Assembly: GCA_945865375.1 (NCBI GenBank)
Contig: CAMBEJ010000031.1
Coordinates: forward strand, 1 to 41,308
Length of the DNA stretch: 41,308 bases
Source: Akkermansia muciniphila
GTDB taxonomy: Bacteria > Verrucomicrobiota > Verrucomicrobiia > Limisphaerales > F1-80-MAGS106
Reading direction: 5' to 3'
Shown here: positions 41,238-41,308 of the stretch, piece after piece
How the letters are laid out: every line of letters begins with the position of its first letter
Position numbering within the stretch: position 1 is the first letter of the stretch
Position numbers and translations under genes: made by a program
Notes under the pieces: generated by a model
What the model was told of the DNA's origin: nothing
The model's database searches: none
What the model saw: the letters and a program-made list of their open reading frames with translations, nothing else

Positions 41238-41308
41238 CAGGATCTGAACTCAGTAAAACGACCCTGTTTTGCCTGATGCTCGAGCCACTCCCATTCCCCG
41301 CTCCTGCT

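Noticed and set aside
1-41308. tRNA, rRNA and transposase genes
   Set aside because: Scanning for T-loop motifs (GGTTCRANTCC), rRNA-like sequence and DDE or HUH transposase motifs gave no candidate outside coding genes.

Overview
The window looks like a piece of a Verrucomicrobiota chromosome, most likely from the Pedosphaera/Limisphaera side of the phylum. That placement is an inference from gene content: a DUF1549/DUF1553 protein, large secreted PA14, Ig and lamin-tail proteins ending in a similar C-terminal module (…FYR[V/L]), a DUF4956 plus VTC pair, a MoxR/DUF58/BatA-like operon, a redoxin next to a haem/copper protein of the kind common in Planctomycetes, Verrucomicrobia and Acidobacteria, and two families of palindromic interspersed repeats. 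No rRNA, tRNA, CRISPR array, phage or transposase gene was seen.

Layout. 1-1251: a palindromic repeat with 17-bp perfect terminal inverted repeats sits at the very start of the window and abuts the isomerase half of glmS; the glutaminase half is absent. 1533-4442: a secreted PA14/Ig protein followed by a strong terminator. 4743-9784 (minus): a lamin-tail/PA14 surface protein with a probable frameshift near its 3' end, a DUF1549/DUF1553 protein, and hslR. 9785-10665: a mostly non-coding stretch with repeat remnants and one doubtful small gene. 10666-13238 (plus): a FucI/AraA-like sugar isomerase relative translationally coupled to a diacylglycerol-kinase-family lipid kinase. 13568-14845: a CPA2 cation/proton antiporter whose stop codon overlaps that of the convergent VTC gene. 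14842-16241 (minus): DUF4956 and VTC proteins, a likely membrane and polyphosphate-related pair. 16499-21752 (minus): an ICMT-like methyltransferase, a thioredoxin fragment, an RND adaptor whose signal peptide carries an in-frame palindromic repeat, and an RND permease. 21955-24820 (plus): a PQQ dehydrogenase with an inserted cytochrome c domain, and a Nudix hydrolase. 24978-28277: a secreted protein with four 'NPSFE' modules.

28658-41237 is one tightly packed run of eight plus-strand genes. It holds a MoxR AAA+ ATPase, a DUF58 protein, a BatA-like vWA protein, a large membrane protein with a Lys/Gly-rich tail, a vWA/glutamine-amidotransferase-like membrane protein, a NAGPA-type phosphodiester glycosidase, a redoxin, and a cytochrome c / PHM-like copper monooxygenase / TPR protein. 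The last three overlap by ATGA junctions. The most interesting hypothesis is that the MoxR/vWA machinery serves the maturation or quality control of the haem/copper protein encoded at the end of the same run. This is inferred from gene order only.

Limits: all calls come from reading the sequence and from remembered family motifs. No database search was done.
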